Below, piece by piece: positions 8,873-9,198 of a stretch of DNA of 9,198 bases. The DNA comes from Gammaproteobacteria bacterium. Its GTDB lineage: Bacteria > Pseudomonadota > Gammaproteobacteria > Eutrophobiales > Eutrophobiaceae. Position 1 is the stretch's first letter. Every line of letters begins with the position of its first letter. Under the pieces are notes generated by a model. That model was given only the letters and a program-made list of their open reading frames with translations. It was not told the DNA's origin and did not search any database. Location of the stretch: assembly GCA_009843675.1 (NCBI GenBank), contig VYCZ01000225.1:1-9198 (forward strand), in the 5' to 3' direction. Position numbers and translations under genes: made by a program.

Positions 8873-8940
8873 GGGGTCAGAGTAAAATTGTCGAGATCTG
8901 TGCTTTAATACCGAACATCGAATAATTTTACTCTGACCCC
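8873..8940. repeat. Palindromic repeat element E (long loop)
   Basis: Perfect 17-bp arms, GGGGTCAGAGTAAAATT (8873-8889) and AATTTTACTCTGACCCC (8924-8940), enclose a 34-bp unpaired centre (8890-8923), unlike the 4-bp loop of B and C. It lies in the divergent spacer between the HisN-type gene and the flavin reductase gene, so it is in 5' rather than 3' regions. Its right end is 28 bp before the flavin reductase ATG. It could carry or disturb promoters of either gene, but I see no convincing -35/-10 pair. Confidence 0.85.
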
Positions 8941-8968
8941 TGCATTAGACCCCTTAACATTGAGAATA

Positions 8969-9198
8969 ATGAAAAAATTCCTTCGCGATACCAATCTCGA
9001 CACCGAAAGGTTCCGCACCGGGATGGCCCAGTTGACCGGCGCGGTGAATATCATCGCCACCCGCAACGGCGACATCCGTTCGGGGTTGACAGCCAGCGCG
9101 GTGTGCTCATTTTCAGCGGAGCCCCCGCGTCTCCTGGCTTGTGTAAACTTCAGCGGCAACAGCTTCCAGCATATCGCGGAGAGCCGCTGCATGAGCGT
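8969..9198 (+). CDS. Flavin-reductase-domain protein, N-terminal part (runs off the window)
   Basis: The first 76 codons are visible and open to the right edge. The protein begins MKKFLRDTNLDTERFRTGMA, followed by QLTGAVNIIATRNGDIRSGL, TASAVCSFSAEPPRLLACVN and FSGNSFQHIAESRCMSV. The FR.gMaqLtGaVnIIaT, GLTASAVCSfSaEPP and LlaCVN pattern is that of the flavin reductase-like FMN-binding domain (HpaC/NtaB type). These small proteins use NAD(P)H to reduce FMN or FAD, usually for a partner monooxygenase; some bind FMN without that role. ATG 8969 is preceded by a weak purine stretch (TTGAGAATA). The partner is not visible and the C-terminal half is missing, so the substrate cannot be assigned. Confidence 0.85.
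   Translation, partial: MKKFLRDTNLDTERFRTGMAQLTGAVNIIATRNGDIRSGLTASAVCSFSAEPPRLLACVNFSGNSFQHIAESRCMS

Noticed and set aside
8905..9192. Minus-strand open frame of 95 codons at the right edge
   Set aside because: It is antisense to the flavin reductase domain, which has recognisable conserved blocks on the plus strand, and it ends inside repeat E.

Overview
The window looks like a chromosomal segment of a moderately GC-rich proteobacterium, most likely a gammaproteobacterium. The evidence is the protein families, the tight gene packing and the short palindromic intergenic repeats. Two ATP-grasp genes at the left resemble the pair found in tetrahydromethanopterin (H4MPT) C1-transfer gene clusters of methylotrophs (the Orf17-like and Orf5/MptN-like families). 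This suggests an organism with H4MPT-linked formaldehyde oxidation. The taxonomic and metabolic reading is inference from family recognition, with no database search behind it.

Layout. At 117-1220 (-) lies an Orf17-like ATP-grasp gene broken by an in-frame amber codon at codon 20. It is divergent from an intact RimK/MptN-like glutamate ligase (1290-2204, +). That gene overlaps by 4 bp a CcrM/HinfI-like adenine methyltransferase (2201-3003, +), which is split by a one-base deletion in an A5 tract. Convergent to this block is a leftward run: a HisN-type phosphatase (8829-8023), a beta-carbonic anhydrase (7895-7395), an RND membrane-fusion protein (7387-6299) and an RND inner-membrane permease (6302-3129). 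The last three are spaced as one operon (7-bp gap, then an ATGA overlap). At the right edge a flavin-reductase-domain gene (8969 onward, +) runs off the window.

Between the genes lies a family of five palindromic elements with ends of the form GGGGTCAGAGTAA / TTACTCTGACCCC, at 88-129, 3006-3048, 3073-3112, 7979-8021 and 8873-8940. Two copies about 5 kb apart are identical over 43 bp. Four of the five sit at or within a few bases of gene 3' ends, and one of these supplies the stop codon of the Orf17-like gene. The fifth has a long loop and lies in the divergent spacer before the flavin reductase gene. They look like REP/REPIN-type elements, but no transposase is present in the window.

How the genes fit together. 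The two ATP-grasp proteins probably act in H4MPT-type cofactor biosynthesis. The MFP and RND permease form an export pump that would need an outer-membrane channel encoded elsewhere. The carbonic anhydrase is apparently co-transcribed with the pump. The phosphatase is predicted to perform the histidinol-phosphate step of histidine synthesis. There is no gene-free stretch longer than 300 bp.
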